Shown in pieces: positions 10,224-19,077 of a stretch of 64,000 nucleotides of DNA. The stretch lies in contig JADJSY010000016.1 in the NCBI GenBank assembly GCA_016711435.1, positions 1 to 64,000 of the forward strand. Direction: 5' to 3'. Positions within the stretch are counted from its first letter, which is position 1. Each line of letters opens with the position of its first letter. Origin of the DNA: Lewinellaceae bacterium. GTDB lineage: Bacteria; Bacteroidota; Bacteroidia; Chitinophagales; Saprospiraceae. The notes beneath the pieces are model-generated. The model had not been told where the DNA came from. It saw only the letters and a program-made list of their open reading frames with translations, and ran no database searches. The position numbers were made by a program, and so were the translations under genes.

Positions 10224-11354
10224 CTTATCCGACTCCTGCAAAATATGCTCCGCAATCAGCGCCGAATCCATCTTGATATTGCGCAGGATACCGCTCAGCG
10301 GAATGGAAAAACCGCAGAAATACAGTCCTTCGTATTCTGGTTCCTCAAACCAGAGGCTGCGTGGATACCCCCTTTCATTGAGCAACGCTTGCCCGTTTTC
10401 AAAAAAATCTTCCACCTGTGCGCGGTAACCCGTGCAGGCAATAACGGCATCGAAAGTCTCCGTCACGCCGTTTGTAAAGCGGACGCTATTTTCCTGAAAA
10501 GATTCAATATCGGGCAGTATTTTGACTTTTCTTTGTTTGATCAGATCTACCGTACCGATGTCGATCACCGGGACTTTGCCGAAGCGGCGCAACTGCTCGG
10601 AAGGCGCGTACGGAGAGGCCTGCAAGCCGTATTTAGTTAGGTTGCCAATGGTGCGTTTTTGGACTGTTTTGGCAATAAAATCGTATGCCCAGTCGGGCAG
10701 TTTGCTGAGCATAATAGCAGTTCGCTGTGCCGGTCTGCCAAGGATGTCGCGCAGAATGATATTGACCGGACTGCGTACGGAAATAGTGGGAAAAGCGCCG
10801 TGTTCGTATAAATCCAGGGCCAGTTCGGCGCCGGTGTTGCCCATGCCGATCAGCAGCACCTTTTTACCCTTGTACGGCAGGGCATTTCGGTAATCTTTGC
10901 TGTGTATGAGCGGCAATTGGAAACGCTCTTGTCCGGGCCAGTTCGGCAGATAAGGTATCCTGTTGTAACCCGTGGCAACCACCACGCGTTGTGAGCGAAA
11001 TTTGTTTGTTGCTGTGGTTGTTTCCCAGATATTGTCTACCCGCCGGATGTGTTGCACTTCCTGGCCGAACAATGGCTCGATGCCCATTTTTTGAACATAG
11101 TCTTCCCAATATGCAATCAGATCCAGGCGCGGCACGTAAGTAGGGTAGTGTGCCGGAAATTCCTGGTGCGGCAGGTTGGAATGTTCCTTGGTGGTATGCA
11201 GGCAAAGCCGGTCGTAATGCGCAAACCACGTATGGCCCACATGAGCGGATTTTTCCAGCAACAGGTATGAAATGCCCATTTTAGCAAGCCGGCCTGCGAT
11301 GGCCATGCCGGCCGGGCCTGCGCCGATAATTAGGGTGTTGGTTGTTGTTTCCAT
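10086..11354 (-). CDS. Flavin-containing monooxygenase-like NAD(P)-binding protein
   Basis: This protein of up to 422 residues has the FAD-binding Rossmann motif GAGPAGMAIAGRL near the N-terminus, a second nucleotide-binding motif GMGNTGAELALDL near residue 170, and the FMO-like ATGYNRIPYLPNWPG and ACTGYRAQ segments. These mark the flavoprotein monooxygenase group related to YUCCA/CzcO enzymes, which use NADPH and oxygen. The substrate cannot be told. The last 45 or so codons (after QESDKTRSFF) are encoded entirely by the palindromic repeat and are probably readthrough caused by a one-base difference; the true protein likely ends near 10200. CzcO-like neighbours of metal genes are known, so a link to the metal cluster is possible but unproven. 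Confidence 0.75.
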   Translation of the reverse strand: METTTNTLIIGAGPAGMAIAGRLAKMGISYLLLEKSAHVGHTWFAHYDRLCLHTTKEHSNLPHQEFPAHYPTYVPRLDLIAYWEDYVQKMGIEPLFGQEVQHIRRVDNIWETTTATNKFRSQRVVVATGYNRIPYLPNWPGQERFQLPLIHSKDYRNALPYKGKKVLLIGMGNTGAELALDLYEHGAFPTISVRSPVNIILRDILGRPAQRTAIMLSKLPDWAYDFIAKTVQKRTIGNLTKYGLQASPYAPSEQLRRFGKVPVIDIGTVDLIKQRKVKILPDIESFQENSVRFTNGVTETFDAVIACTGYRAQVEDFFENGQALLNERGYPRSLWFEEPEYEGLYFCGFSIPLSGILRNIKMDSALIAEHILQESDKTRSFFSLVGIMGTRIGRIGRMSADFPALELTCFFLKVNIFDPCQL

Positions 11355-11365
11355 GTTGTTTTGCT

Positions 11366-12916
11366 TTACGGCACTTCAAACTCTACTTTTGTCACCCCGA
11401 TGGATGAGATCATAAAAGCAGTGTATTTCCCTTTCTCCCAAATAGCATGTGCAGGAACACTATGACTGCTGGAGCCGGCATTGACGATGATATCTTCCCA
11501 GTAATTATGCCAGCCGTCTATTTGGAAAACGCTGATAATCAGGTCGGTGCGACTCGGAGACTCCAGTTCAAATGTCCATTTGTCCTGTAGTAATACGGGC
11601 GCTTTGATCTGGTAACCGGGAATTGTCCGGGCATTTTTTTGCAGTGTGGTCAGATCGTTTTGCGATTTGAAGTATTCTCTGGTAAAAAAATTATTTCGCA
11701 GGGCTAAATGGATAAAGGGCGTCTGGTAGCCCGGTAATTCAATGTTGGTAATTCTCCAGCCGTTTGTCGACAACTGCTCACGGGAGAAAATTTTCAGCAA
11801 TTGTGCGGGATCAAATTGCCCGTTTTCCACCCGGTATGCAACACTGTCGTGGGTGAGGAGGGTATAGGATGCGTTCTCCACCGGTTCGTTGTCGAGCCAG
11901 AACTGCGGCGCCTGCATGCTCCAGACATTCAGGCTGTCCATCGTGGCGGAAGGAAATGCCCATCGGTTGACAGGCTGGTCGATCGGCACGTCGTTCCCCT
12001 GTGGATCGGAAAAACTTTTTAAATACAGGTTTTCCATGCTTTCATTCCAGGCGCGCCAGCGGAATTTCAAGGTGTGAAAATCGCGGTTGCGCCGAAGCCG
12101 CAAACGCTCGTCTCCTTCGGCCACCAATTGAAGGCTTTTTTGATATAGCCGTTCGTAACTGTTGCTGGTTTGCAACAGCAGCGTTGCCCGGATGCCCTGC
12201 TTAATCAGGTGCCGGTAAATGCGTACCTGATTAATAAATTCGCTGTAAGCGTTTTCTTCCAGCCTAAATCGCAGCGACAAGGTTACTTCTTCCGCGTCGA
12301 TGATTTGGAGTTCGGCCATAGCCGGCTGCGCTTTTTGCCAGGATTTCCACTCTAAATATGGTTCCTGCCCCAGGATTTGCCAGAATTCGTCTACTGTAAA
12401 AAAATCGCGCTCCGAAATTTCAAATTTTTCTTCCTGCCCCCACACGACAGCCTCCATCATTTGTCCGTTCAAAAAAGGCGCATAACCTTGTACACCGAAC
12501 AATTGTTTTTTTACATTGTCGGGTTCCGTGAGTTCCAGGTCGATTTGCGCCAAAATGCCGTTGCCCAGATTCAGGCCCGTAATGGAGAATGACTGCCCTG
12601 CCGCTGCCGTTTGGCCGAATTGCTGGTCTAATGCGGCAATTTGAGTAAGATAATCTTTGCTGTTGACCTTGAATTTTTGCAAATCAAAACTGAAATTAGC
12701 CACTAATCCCGAGCCGTTCCAGAGCTTGGGTGTGCTCAGCAGCATTTGCCGGAAGGCGGAAGGGGTCATGTTCATGCGGCCTTTATATTCCTGTTCTGCG
12801 GTCAGGTCGCATTGCTGCTGGCCCCAGTAGAAGATATATTTGGCCGATTGGGAAGGCCTGGGCGGGGTGGCGTCGGCAAACTGGAAGGCCATGGCGCCGG
12901 TATTGGCGAGCAGCAA
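11366..12916 (-). CDS. Unknown probably secreted protein, 516 residues
   Basis: I do not recognise this family. The first ATG is at 12916, but the in-frame codons upstream encode a hydrophobic stretch (SSALVLIYSILLLANTGAMA), so the true start is probably further upstream and the protein likely has a signal peptide; no upstream ATG was found in that frame. The body is a mix of beta and aromatic-rich segments (PYLEWKSWQKAQ, LQIIDAEEVTLSLRFRLEE, WTFELESPSRTDLIISVFQI) with no catalytic motif seen. It starts 11 bases before the monooxygenase gene begins on the same strand, which suggests co-transcription. Confidence is high that this is a gene and low for any role. Confidence 0.6.
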   Translation of the reverse strand: MLLANTGAMAFQFADATPPRPSQSAKYIFYWGQQQCDLTAEQEYKGRMNMTPSAFRQMLLSTPKLWNGSGLVANFSFDLQKFKVNSKDYLTQIAALDQQFGQTAAAGQSFSITGLNLGNGILAQIDLELTEPDNVKKQLFGVQGYAPFLNGQMMEAVVWGQEEKFEISERDFFTVDEFWQILGQEPYLEWKSWQKAQPAMAELQIIDAEEVTLSLRFRLEENAYSEFINQVRIYRHLIKQGIRATLLLQTSNSYERLYQKSLQLVAEGDERLRLRRNRDFHTLKFRWRAWNESMENLYLKSFSDPQGNDVPIDQPVNRWAFPSATMDSLNVWSMQAPQFWLDNEPVENASYTLLTHDSVAYRVENGQFDPAQLLKIFSREQLSTNGWRITNIELPGYQTPFIHLALRNNFFTREYFKSQNDLTTLQKNARTIPGYQIKAPVLLQDKWTFELESPSRTDLIISVFQIDGWHNYWEDIIVNAGSSSHSVPAHAIWEKGKYTAFMISSIGVTKVEFEVP

Positions 12917-13058
12917 AATGGAATAAATGAGGACTAAGGCGGAAGAAATTGCATATCGATAAAGGATTGATTTTACAAAAATAACGTAAGTGCACGATGT
13001 TCAAAACTGGCGCGGCTTTTTTCTGGCGGCGTAACAAACGCCTGGATGTATGGGTGGG

Positions 13059-13157
13059 ACACGGATTTTTTCCTCGTAGAGTCAATGGGGCGGATTGAAC
13101 GGAATTGGCGGAAGCCGGATGAACGCGCATTTTTTTTCCCGCTGCTTAGAGTTGAGC
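13059..13157. repeat. Single-arm copy of the ACGGATT palindromic element
   Basis: The segment resembles the left arm at 10021-10096 (ACACGGATTTTTTCCTCGTA, then GGGGCGGATTG, then CCCGCTGCTTAGAGTTGA). No matching right arm is present, so this is a half element. It lies directly upstream of the broken UPF0126 gene. Confidence 0.6.
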
Positions 13158-13270
13158 GCCATTTCAAAAACGGCCGCCCCTGACCATTTACGAACCCTAA
13201 CGCTGGGTTTTAACACCATCCAAGACTACAACGGTAGGGGAAGCCCAACTCAGCCCTATTTGACCTAGGC

Positions 13271-13519
13271 ATGGTGACCGGTTGTTTCGGCGGGGTGGTG
13301 CGCGATGTGCTGCTCAATGAAATTCCGCTGGTCTTTCGCAAAGACATTTACGCCTCCGCATCGCTGCTGGGCGGACTGTTGTATTTTCTGTTGTCGGGCT
13401 GGGAGATGTTTGCGCCGCTGGCGACGTCGCTGGCTATCCTGGCTGTCGTATTGCTTCGACTCGCTGTGGTACGCTTCGGCTGGAAGTTGCCGGACCTGAA
13501 CAGGAGTAATGTTTCGTGA
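13271..13519 (+). pseudogene. UPF0126/TRIC-family membrane protein, C-terminal remnant
   Basis: The 82 codons encode the second half of a UPF0126 (YadS/YicG-like) membrane protein: GMVTGCFGGVVRDVLLNEIP is the family's repeat motif, followed by a hydrophobic helix (LLGGLLYFLLSGW) and a last helix. Full proteins have about 200 residues with two such halves. Upstream, weak matches to the preceding segment appear in other frames (for example GFNTIQDYN at about 13206-13230), but the N-terminal half is missing and a half palindromic repeat lies there. It is either a truncated gene or a bad assembly join. The function of the family (cation or glycine transport) is only loosely established. Confidence 0.6.
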
Positions 13520-13663
13520 TATTTTATTTGGTTTGTAGCCTAAAAATATTTGTAAAAACAAACTTTCAATTTTTATTGAAAATTAACAATCAGAATAAAA
13601 ACTATATTGAAACTAGTTCGTTTGAGTATTTCAGAAGATCGTTTGGTTTTGGTTGTTTCGCTC

Positions 13664-13735
13664 TGCCATACAAACCATCCAACTTTCAAACTATCAAACC
13701 ATACAAACCAACCAACTTTCAAACCATTACAACCC
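13664..13735. repeat. CAAACCATC/CAACTTTC short tandem repeats
   Basis: Degenerate repeats of 7-9 bases (CAAACCA, CAACTTT, CAAACTA, CAAACCA) fill the leader just upstream of the NADH dehydrogenase start codon. Similar reverse-complement words (GGTTTGATGG) appear at 42208-42240. Confidence 0.5.
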
Positions 13736-13747
13736 TCTTGCCATATT

Positions 13748-15046
13748 ATGCAATTCAATATTCCGGATACAGATCAAAAACGCGTGGTGATCGTAGGCGG
13801 CGGTTTTGCCGGACTTACTTTGGCCCGTAAATTAGCCAAATCCAAATTCCAGGTTGTGCTGGTGGACAAGAACAATTACCACCAGTTTCAGCCGCTGTTT
13901 TACCAGGTAGCGATGGCGGGTCTGGAGCCTTCCAGCATTGTTTTTCCTTTTAGAAAAGTATTTCAGAACAATAAAAACGTGCTGGTGCGGGTGACGAAGG
14001 TGTTGTCCGTCGATCCTGTAAAAAACGAGATCAATACCGAAATCGGCGCCTTGCGGTATGATTACCTGGTTATTGCTATCGGCGCCGACACCAACTGGTA
14101 CGGCAACGAGCAAGTGCGCGCCAACGCCATTCCCATGAAGTCGGTAAACGAGGCACTATACCTGCGCAATACCATTTTTGAAGACTACGAACGGGCCGTG
14201 ACCACTGCTGATCACGACGAGCGTCAGCGCTATCTCGACATCGTGGTGGTGGGCGGCGGCCCGACGGGCGTGGAAGTTGCCGGTTCGCTGGCGGAAATGC
14301 GCAACCTGATTATCCCGAAAGATTACAGCGACCTGGATCGCAAAGAGATCAATATACACCTGATCCACGGCGATCCGCGCCTGCTGAATACCATGTCGCC
14401 CCAGGCATCTGCCAAAGCCGAAACATTTTTACGCGAACTGGGTGTCGAACTCTGGATGGACAAAGTGGTGAAAAATTATGACGGCAAGAATGTTTTTGTT
14501 GATGACGGCTCCACCATCCGCGCGGACAAGGTGATCTGGGCGGCGGGCATCACGGGCAATAAAATAGACGGCATTCCCGAAGCGGCGCTGACACGCGGTA
14601 ACCGCCTGAAAACCAATCCAGCGAACCTGGTTGAAGGCACGAGCAACATCTATGCGTTGGGCGATATTGCCTGGCAGCAGCACGAAGAAAAATGGCCCAA
14701 CGGCCACCCGCAGGTGGCGCAGGTGGCCATCCAGCAGGCAAAATTACTGGCTAAAAACCTGCTGAACGCAGGCAAAGGGCGGGAACCTGCCGCATTCCGG
14801 TACAAAGACTTAGGCTCTATGGCCACCATCGGACGCCACAAGGCCGTGGTAGATTTACCTTTCTGGCGCTTTCAGGGCATTTTTGCCTGGTTTACCTGGC
14901 TTTTTGTACACCTGTTTGCCATTATCGGTACCAAAAACAAGGTGTTTATTTTTATGAACTGGGTGTGGAATTATTTCACGTACGACCAGAGCTTGAGATT
15001 GGTGATTAAACCTTGGAGGAAGCCGACGGTGGAGACGCGCACTTAG
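13748..15046 (+). CDS. ndh: Type II NADH dehydrogenase (NAD(P)/FAD-dependent oxidoreductase)
   Basis: This 432-residue flavoprotein moves electrons from NADH to quinone without pumping protons. It has the N-terminal FAD motif VVIVGGGFAGLTLARKL, the NADH-site VVVGGGPTGVEVAGSL at the usual position, YNHQF-like NNYHQFQPLFYQVA, and the C-terminal FAD motif NIYALGDIAW. The tail carries two hydrophobic segments (IFAWFTWLFVHLFAII) typical of the membrane-bound NDH-2. The start at 13748 gives MQFNIPDTDQKRVVIVGGG; an upstream in-frame start would only add translated repeat sequence. The stop codon lies at the edge of a palindromic repeat. Confidence 0.9.
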   Translation: MQFNIPDTDQKRVVIVGGGFAGLTLARKLAKSKFQVVLVDKNNYHQFQPLFYQVAMAGLEPSSIVFPFRKVFQNNKNVLVRVTKVLSVDPVKNEINTEIGALRYDYLVIAIGADTNWYGNEQVRANAIPMKSVNEALYLRNTIFEDYERAVTTADHDERQRYLDIVVVGGGPTGVEVAGSLAEMRNLIIPKDYSDLDRKEINIHLIHGDPRLLNTMSPQASAKAETFLRELGVELWMDKVVKNYDGKNVFVDDGSTIRADKVIWAAGITGNKIDGIPEAALTRGNRLKTNPANLVEGTSNIYALGDIAWQQHEEKWPNGHPQVAQVAIQQAKLLAKNLLNAGKGREPAAFRYKDLGSMATIGRHKAVVDLPFWRFQGIFAWFTWLFVHLFAIIGTKNKVFIFMNWVWNYFTYDQSLRLVIKPWRKPTVETRT

Positions 15047-15221
15047 CGTGATAGAACACGGATTTACCCGCGTAGGATAATAGAACACGTAGAGCGCGGA
15101 TTAGGTTTTTTATAAACCAACGAAAATCCGCGTCATCCGTCTAATCCGTGTTGCTATTATTCCTACGGGCGCGTAAGCGCAAAAATCCTTTAAATCCGTG
15201 TTCCATCACGCTGCGTACGCG
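15037..15221. repeat. Palindromic ACGGATT-type element between ndh and rocD
   Basis: The outer arms GCGTGATAGAACACGGATTTA and TAAATCCGTGTTCCATCACG are inverse copies, and inner words (GCGGATT, AATCCGCG, ATAATAG, CTATTATT) also pair. It spans the whole gap between two convergent genes and covers the ndh stop codon. Confidence 0.75.
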
Positions 15222-15231
15222 CTACCACAAA

Positions 15232-16479
15232 TCACTTCTCGAATTCAAGAAACACCCCCTCAATAATATCACAGCATTCCTGCAGTTGATCCGCATCGAT
15301 CACCAGCGGCGGCGCAAAGCGAATAATATTGCCGTGGGTCGGTTTGGCTAACAGGCTGTTTTCTGCCATTTTCAGACAGATATTCCAGGCCGTGTGGCTG
15401 TCTTCCGTGTCATTGATCACCACGGCATTGAGCAGGCCCTTGCCGCGCACCTGTGTAATGAGGTCGGGGCGTTTGTGTTGCAATTCGACCATGCGCTTGC
15501 GAAAAATCTGCCCCATGGCTTCGGCGTTTTCTGACAGTTTTTCGTCGGCCACCACTTTCAGGGCTTCCATCGCAACGGCGCAAGCCAGCGGGTTGCCGCC
15601 GAAAGTAGAGCCGTGCTCGCCGGGTTTGATGGTCAGGATCACTTCGTCGCTGGACAACACCGCGCTTACAGGCAGTACGCCGCCGGACAAGGCCTTGCCG
15701 AGGATCAGGATATCAGGTTTGAAACCGAAATGGTCGCAGCACAGCAGTTTGCCGGTGCGGGCAATGCCGGTTTGCACTTCATCGGCGATAAACAATACAT
15801 TGTTTTGGCGGCATAATTTGAACGCTTCGGGCAGGTAATTGTCATCGGGCACAAAAACGCCCGCTTCTCCCTGGATCGGCTCCACCATGAATCCGGCCAC
15901 ATTCGGGTCTTGCAGCGCTTTTTCCAGTGCCGGAATATCGTTGTAAGGAATGATCTCGAAGCCCGGCATGTAGGGACCGTAGTTTTTAAAACTGCTGGGA
16001 TCGGTGGAGGAGGAAATGGCCGCCAGGGTGCGTCCCCAGAAATTGCCTTCCACAAAGATGATTTTAGCCTGATTGGCAGGAACACCTTTTACCTCGTAGG
16101 CCCATTTTCTGGCTAATTTAATGGCTGTTTCGCCGCCTTCCACACCGGTGTTCATCGGTAGTACGCGTTCGTAACCGAAGTACTCCGTGATAAATTTGGC
16201 GTATCCACCCAGCAGGTTGTTGTAAAAGGCCCGGGAGGTCAGCGTTAGTTTTTGCGCCTGTTCCGTCAGTGCGCGAATGATACGCGGGTGGCAATGCCCC
16301 TGGTTGACGGCGCTGTAGGCGGACAGAAAATCATAATACTGTTTTCCCTCTATATCCCAGACGTGAACGCCTTGTCCGCGTTCTATCACAATCGGTAGCG
16401 GATGGTAATTGTGGGCATTATAGCGGTACTCCAGTTCCATGAGTTCGGAGGAAAGGGTGGTGGCGGTCAGGACTTCCAT
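15232..16479 (-). CDS. rocD: Ornithine aminotransferase
   Basis: This 415-residue PLP enzyme converts ornithine and 2-oxoglutarate to glutamate semialdehyde and glutamate. It shows the class III aminotransferase pattern: YNAHNYHPLPIVIERGQGV at the N-terminus as in other ornithine aminotransferases, NTGVEGGETAIKLARKW, FIADEVQTGIARTGKLL with the PLP-binding Asp, ILGKALSGGVLPVSAVL with the Schiff-base Lys, and GEHGSTFGGNPLACAVA. The start at 16479 removes an upstream extension with no family similarity. A TACTTTTG -7 box lies 62 bases upstream. It ends just outside the palindromic repeat shared with ndh. Confidence 0.92.
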   Translation of the reverse strand: MEVLTATTLSSELMELEYRYNAHNYHPLPIVIERGQGVHVWDIEGKQYYDFLSAYSAVNQGHCHPRIIRALTEQAQKLTLTSRAFYNNLLGGYAKFITEYFGYERVLPMNTGVEGGETAIKLARKWAYEVKGVPANQAKIIFVEGNFWGRTLAAISSSTDPSSFKNYGPYMPGFEIIPYNDIPALEKALQDPNVAGFMVEPIQGEAGVFVPDDNYLPEAFKLCRQNNVLFIADEVQTGIARTGKLLCCDHFGFKPDILILGKALSGGVLPVSAVLSSDEVILTIKPGEHGSTFGGNPLACAVAMEALKVVADEKLSENAEAMGQIFRKRMVELQHKRPDLITQVRGKGLLNAVVINDTEDSHTAWNICLKMAENSLLAKPTHGNIIRFAPPLVIDADQLQECCDIIEGVFLEFEK

Positions 16480-16541
16480 AGCTTTGGTAGATATTTGATG
16501 CACATCGCCGGCGGATATGCGGTGAGGGTAAAAAAGTAGCG

Positions 16542-16549
16542 CAAAAGTA
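16542..16549 (-). promoter_or_regulatory. Bacteroidota -7 box for rocD
   Basis: TACTTTTG on the minus strand matches TAnnTTTG exactly and lies 62 bases before the rocD start. No clear -33 TTG was assigned. Confidence 0.5.
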
Positions 16550-16846
16550 GCGGATTTGATGCAAAGAGAAACGGCAAAATATACATCCACAGAGGGTACC
16601 ATTTGATCGCTGGGTCAAAGTGCGATTTTTTTAGGGAGACGTTGGTGGTTTTGCCTGAAAGCAGTGCTAAACAAAGCGTTTGCCCGGGGGGCTTTCCGGA
16701 ATACAAGAGGTATACAACATCAATAGCAACAAGACAGTTGCGGAAAAATTGTTCATTTTTTTGTTTAATTATTTTATTGAAAAAAGTAATAAAAGTTAAA
16801 CAAAATATGAACTAACTTACAAACAACTTGTTCTTATGGTTCGTTG

Positions 16847-16854
16847 TATTTTCG
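16847..16854 (+). promoter_or_regulatory. Probable -7 box for the rhodopsin gene
   Basis: TATTTTCG matches TAnnTTTG at all but one fixed position and lies 22 bases before the start codon. A TTG at 16828-16830 could be the -33 element, though the 16-base spacing is shorter than the usual 19. The rest of 16480-16876 is mainly AT-rich leader. Confidence 0.45.
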
Positions 16855-16876
16855 ACGGTTAACCAATCAATATTTT

Positions 16877-17620
16877 ATGGAATCGCTTTTTTCACAACCA
16901 GTATTCCTTTTTGCAGGACTTGGCGCCAATGATTATGTTGGATTCACGTTCTTTATTGGCTACATGGCCATGTTTGCAGCTTCTGTTTTCTTTTTCTTCG
17001 AGCGTCAGCAAGTAGAAGGTAAATGGAAAACATCACTGCTCATTGCCGGTCTCATCACAATGATTGCTTCTGTACATTACTATTACATGCGTGATGTGTG
17101 GTTGACAACGGGTCAATCGCCTACCCAGTTCCGTTACATTGACTGGATTCTGACGGTGCCGCTCATGTGTGTGGAGTTTTATCTGATTCTTAAAGCCTTC
17201 GGCGCCAAGATCGATTTGCTTTGGAAAATGATCGGGTATTCTCTGTTAATGCTGGTAGCCGGTTATCTCGGCGAAACCGCTTTCCGCTCCAACAGTGTGC
17301 TTTGGGGTATCATTTCTACAGTAGGTTATGCAGGTATTGTTTACGAAGTGTGGCTGGGTTCGGCACGTAAACTTGCCAGCAACTCCAAAGATCCCAAGTT
17401 GCAGTCTGCCTTCAAAGCCTTGTCGTGGTTTGTCCTGGTGGGCTGGGCTATCTATCCGATTGGATACATGGCGATTGAAACCGACGGCTGGTTGCGCAAC
17501 GTGATTGATGTGCGCAATATGGACCTCATTTACAACATCGGCGATGCAGTGAATAAGATTGGCTTCGGCCTGGTTATCTACAGCCTTGCGGTGAGTTCTT
17601 CTTCGCGCAGCAATGCTTAA
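16877..17620 (+). CDS. Proteorhodopsin, green-type light-driven proton pump
   Basis: This 247-residue seven-helix protein matches proteorhodopsin. Helix C reads RYIDWILTVPLMCVE: Asp89 is the proton acceptor, Thr93 the middle residue and Glu100 the donor, the DTE set of outward proton pumps. Met97 sits at the spectral-tuning position (105 in the reference protein), where Met or Leu means green absorption. His67 (ASVHYYY) is the partner of the acceptor, and in helix G Asp223 and Lys227 (NIGDAVNK) are the counter-ion and the retinal-binding lysine. It stands alone with its own -7 box and a terminator, with blh for retinal synthesis just downstream. Confidence 0.95.
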   Translation: MESLFSQPVFLFAGLGANDYVGFTFFIGYMAMFAASVFFFFERQQVEGKWKTSLLIAGLITMIASVHYYYMRDVWLTTGQSPTQFRYIDWILTVPLMCVEFYLILKAFGAKIDLLWKMIGYSLLMLVAGYLGETAFRSNSVLWGIISTVGYAGIVYEVWLGSARKLASNSKDPKLQSAFKALSWFVLVGWAIYPIGYMAIETDGWLRNVIDVRNMDLIYNIGDAVNKIGFGLVIYSLAVSSSSRSNA

Positions 17621-17641
17621 AAATCGTCCCAACACGCCCAG

Positions 17642-17681
17642 GGGCTAATGGTAATCAAATTTACTGTTAGCCCTTTTTTTT
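17642..17681 (+). terminator. Rho-independent terminator after the rhodopsin gene
   Basis: GGGCTAA (17642-17648) pairs with TTAGCCC (17667-17673) and is followed by eight T residues. It starts 22 bases after the rhodopsin stop and separates it from blh. Confidence 0.75.
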
Positions 17682-17694
17682 CTTTCTTTGTAGT

Positions 17695-17747
17695 GGGGCG
17701 GTGGTTGCCAGTCACCGCCCCCCCAACGGGGGGGGGGGGGGGGGGGG
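17695..17747. other. GC hairpin followed by a 20-G run
   Basis: GGGGCGGTG (17695-17703) pairs with CACCGCCCC (17713-17721), and an uninterrupted run of 20 G follows (17728-17747). A run of this length is out of character for the region; it may be a phase-variable tract or a read artefact. Confidence 0.5.
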
Positions 17748-17796
17748 TTCATCAACGAGTAAAAGAATTAGTGGAGAGCCAATTTGCATCCATCTT

Positions 17797-18717
17797 ATGT
17801 TTGATATTCGCAACAATAATATTTATGTACCCATCGTGTTTATCACGCTTGCTTTCGGATTGATGGGCTGGTTTTGGCCCGATTTTCTGCAAAAAAACCA
17901 GTATGTATTGCTTTCTGTACTGGTTCTGCTGATCGGACTGCCGCATGGCGCTACTGATTTTCTGCTCTTTCGACGCTTGCGCGGACCGGGCTTGAGCAAG
18001 CAACAGATCATACGTTTTTTTCTGTTTTATCTGAGTGCCGTATTGGGCGTTCTGGGCTGTTGGATCTTCTTCCCTCCGATTGCGCTCCTCCTTTTTATCC
18101 TTATTTCATGTTATCATTTTGGACAGTCAAACTGGCAATATGCACAATTACCACGCTGGATAACATTCATCCTGAACCTGGCCTGGGGTGCTTTTGCGCT
18201 CGGTGGGGCTTTGTTGTGGCACTGGGATGAAAGCAGCGTGATCATCCGTCAATTGGTCGGAAATATTCCACCCTGGTCCGACGCTACCATGGCTGCCGTG
18301 CAGTGGCTCATTCTGTTGGTGAATATGGTGTTGCTTTTCGGCCTTTGGGTTGCTCAACTGATCCATAAACAGCAACTGTTGCGGGAAATGACCAACTTTG
18401 TGGTCTTGTCGTTTATGCTCTGGTTTACGCCTATGCTGGTTGGTTTCACCCTGTATTTTACGCTCTGGCATTCGTTGGGCTCTTTACTGGATCAGATTAC
18501 CTTTTTCCGTCGGCGATGGCCCTCGTTTTCCCTGCTGCATTATTACCGGCAGGCGGCGCCGTATACTTTGTTATCCGTTTCAGGATTGGCGGCTCTGATG
18601 CTCGGGCAGTCCTACTTATTTTCAAATGTATCCATAGTCAGCCTCTTTTTTATTTTGATCTCCTGTATTACACTGCCACATATTCTTTTAGTGGAGGAGA
18701 GCTATAGTCAGGGATGA
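17797..18717 (+). CDS. blh: Brp/Blh-family beta-carotene 15,15'-dioxygenase
   Basis: This 306-residue multi-helix membrane protein cleaves beta-carotene into two molecules of retinal, the chromophore of the rhodopsin encoded upstream. The iron-binding histidines sit in the family motifs GLPHGATDFL (His50), SCYHFGQSNW, TLWHSLGSLLDQI and TLPHILLVEE. The start at 17797 (MFDIRNNNIYVP) is chosen because the longer in-frame extension runs through the 20-G tract. A terminator and the G tract lie between it and the rhodopsin gene, so it may have its own promoter within 17682-17796, although none was clear. The carotenoid pathway genes are not in the window. Confidence 0.88.
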   Translation: MFDIRNNNIYVPIVFITLAFGLMGWFWPDFLQKNQYVLLSVLVLLIGLPHGATDFLLFRRLRGPGLSKQQIIRFFLFYLSAVLGVLGCWIFFPPIALLLFILISCYHFGQSNWQYAQLPRWITFILNLAWGAFALGGALLWHWDESSVIIRQLVGNIPPWSDATMAAVQWLILLVNMVLLFGLWVAQLIHKQQLLREMTNFVVLSFMLWFTPMLVGFTLYFTLWHSLGSLLDQITFFRRRWPSFSLLHYYRQAAPYTLLSVSGLAALMLGQSYLFSNVSIVSLFFILISCITLPHILLVEESYSQG

Positions 18718-19077
18718 GGGTTTGTACGCAAAAGGCATTTGGGGGGAAGAATTTGATTTGGAAGATGGTATTTGACGGTTTACCATGCGCAGATTGGCTT
18801 GGGCCTGTGGGTCCGGTTTCCTGGCGATTGCTGTTGTGCTGGCGCCTGGGCTTTCTGACCGACCTGCTAATTTCAGATGTTTCAATACCTTTCGACTTTG
18901 CTTGCGCGCAAAAGGCCGCTGAGGTTTATAAACAGACCACCAGGGCGGTTATGAAAAGGAGGAGTGTGAAATGGTAAGATTTGCAGAAGTAGAGGAGAAG
19001 ATGTTTGCAAATGGAATATTGAGCAAGGCGGAGATGTGAAGTAAGAGTAACTATTTTAGCATTAAACTATCTGTTCT
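18718..19077. other. Intergenic region, no supported gene
   Basis: The only reading frames are short and show no family features. One 46-codon frame from 18784 starts with a hydrophobic segment but has no other support. Composition becomes AT-rich toward 19000, where the next gene begins. Confidence 0.4.

Noticed and set aside
17728..17747. G run as a regulatory G-quadruplex
   Set aside because: A single uninterrupted run with artefact-like features; no evidence for function from sequence alone.
18714..18977. 87-codon plus-strand frame after blh
   Set aside because: No family features and it overlaps the stop region of blh; treated as non-coding.
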